Shown here: positions 32,188 to 32,650 of the stretch, piece by piece
Position numbering within the stretch: position 1 is the first letter of the stretch
Layout: each line of letters begins with the position of its first letter
Source of the DNA: Sciscionella sediminilitoris
Lineage (GTDB): Bacteria > Actinomycetota > Actinomycetes > Mycobacteriales > Pseudonocardiaceae
Assembly: GCF_000737195.2 (NCBI RefSeq)
Contig: NZ_JALM01000014.1
Location: 1-32,650 of the forward strand
Length of the DNA: 32,650 nucleotides
Reading direction: 5' to 3'
Notes under the pieces: model-generated
The model's database searches: none
Told to the model about the DNA's origin: nothing
What the model saw: only the letters and a program-made list of their open reading frames with translations
Translations under genes and position numbers: made by a program

Positions 32188-32230
32188 GAATCGGGCGCGA
32201 TCCCACCCCGCGGGGGATCGCGCCCGATTC
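32188..32230 (+). terminator. Long perfect hairpin after the monooxygenase gene
   Basis: GAATCGGGCGCGATCCC at 32188-32204 and its exact reverse complement at 32214-32230 form a 17-bp stem with a 9-nt loop, starting 15 nt after the stop codon. There is no T-tract, typical of actinobacterial terminators. Confidence 0.8.
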
Positions 32231-32267
32231 GTGTGCGGGAGGCTCGGTTGGCTTGGGGGCGGTGGTG

Positions 32268-32325
32268 CTTAGGTCAGCGGGGGAAGCCGCCTTTCAGTCT
32301 GGGGCGCCCCGATCTCGCCGAGCCG
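32268..32325 (-). pseudogene. Degenerate partial copy of the neighbouring unknown gene
   Basis: On the minus strand the reading RDRLGEIGAPQ matches RDRLGEVGATQ inside the partial gene at 32374. Directly after, the DNA resembles that gene's last codons and stop (copy GGCGGCTTCCCCCGCTGA versus gene AGCGGATTCACCCCCCGCTGA region). The middle and the 3' end of the gene have thus been joined by a deletion. In the original frame the copy ends RRLPPLT and a stop. Likely a recombination scar. Confidence 0.5.
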
Positions 32326-32338
32326 GTCGCGCGGACGC

Positions 32339-32362
32339 CGGGTCGGCGGGTCGGCGGGTCGG
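32339..32362. repeat. Three exact tandem copies of an 8-bp unit
   Basis: CGGGTCGG occurs three times in a row between the degenerate copy and the 3' end of the partial gene, a likely product of slippage. Confidence 0.7.
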
Positions 32363-32373
32363 TGGTGCTGGGG

Positions 32374-32646
32374 TCAGCGGGGGGTGAATCCGCTTTGTTC
32401 GGCGGTGCGGTTGGTGAACGGGCGGAGTTTGCTGACCAGTTCGACGGTGTCGAGTCCGCACAGGGCGGCGAGTTGTTCGAGTGCGGGAAGGTCGAGCGCG
32501 ATCTCCTGGGTCGCCCCGACCTCACCGAGCCGGTCGCGCGCCCATCGGCGGAAGGGGCGCAGCTCCGGCTGGTCGTCCTTGGCGACCTTGCCGAGGTCGA
32601 TCTTGACCTTGCCGGACCGGTCGTTGCCGAAGACGCGGTCGTGCAC
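32374..32646 (-). CDS. Hypothetical protein, probably truncated by the window edge
   Basis: The 90 visible residues read from a GTG at 32646, but the frame stays open to the window edge and the true start may lie outside. Segments are VFGNDRSGKVKIDLGKVAKD, ELRPFRRWARDRLGEVGATQ, then a leucine-rich helix IALDLPALEQLAALCGL and VSKLRPFTNRTAEQSGFTPR before the stop. I recognise no family. The charged middle and helical end could bind nucleic acid or a partner; that is a guess. A degenerate copy of its middle and 3' end lies just downstream. Confidence 0.6.
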   Translation of the reverse strand: MHDRVFGNDRSGKVKIDLGKVAKDDQPELRPFRRWARDRLGEVGATQEIALDLPALEQLAALCGLDTVELVSKLRPFTNRTAEQSGFTPR

Positions 32647-32650
32647 GCGC

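Noticed and set aside
32188-32230. The 17-bp inverted repeat as an operator for the monooxygenase or as a recombination site
   Set aside because: It stands 15 nt after a stop codon and the GC-rich stem-loop fits a terminator best.

Overview
The window looks like chromosomal DNA of a high-GC actinobacterium, most likely a member of the Pseudonocardiales. Codon third positions are almost all G or C. Many genes begin with GTG. Neighbouring genes are often translationally coupled, and many starts are leaderless, with a TAnnnT box 6-7 nt before the start codon. The order pncB, clpS, DUF2017, P1 peptidase, mec, cysO, cysM, rhomboid, murI, MBL hydrolase, rph, rdgB matches Mycobacterium tuberculosis Rv1330c-Rv1341 from memory. 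The local differences from that order are therefore informative. Everything here was read by eye; no search or folding program was run.

Region 1 (1-2.5 kb) holds the tail of an upstream gene (probably ctaD by synteny), serB, a PTH2-like protein and a VOC-fold protein. Region 2 (2.5-10 kb) looks like a regulated cell-envelope acylation module. It contains an SGNH-hydrolase lipoprotein, divergent from a response regulator, histidine kinase and GerMN-like lipoprotein, then a membrane acyltransferase (AT3) without its own SGNH domain, a YhfC-like membrane protein and a DinG-type helicase. A 20-bp motif (16 of 20 bases identical) lies at exactly the same distance and orientation upstream of the SGNH and acyltransferase genes, which suggests one regulon.

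Region 3 (10-13.7 kb) holds a secreted protein and an ltrA-pncB-pncA group for NAD salvage. Region 4 (13.7-26.3 kb) is the conserved clpS-to-rdgB block. Between the P1 peptidase and mec it carries an insertion: a VIT1/CCC1 transporter, a second divergent ClpS-like gene coupled to a second DUF2017-like gene, and a MarR-GNAT fusion with a perfect 25-bp palindrome over its promoter. Between cysM and the rhomboid gene lie a decayed Uma2 nuclease gene and an amidohydrolase-DinB pair. In this block mec, cysO and cysM make the CysO-dependent cysteine pathway, murI supplies D-glutamate, and rph and rdgB act in RNA trimming and nucleotide-pool cleaning.

Region 5 (26.3-32.65 kb) holds bcp, several small unknown genes, a structured intergenic region, a cysteine hydrolase, a short-variable-loop tRNA with a UAG anticodon, a DUF3618 protein, a TetR regulator divergent from a Baeyer-Villiger-type monooxygenase, a strong hairpin terminator, and a partial unknown gene followed by a degenerate copy of parts of itself.

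The items most worth following up are the duplicated ClpS-DUF2017 pair, the two-component/split-acyltransferase module with its shared upstream motif, the unusual tRNA, and the repeated use of an upstream gene's TAA/TAG stop codon as the first half of the next gene's -10 box.
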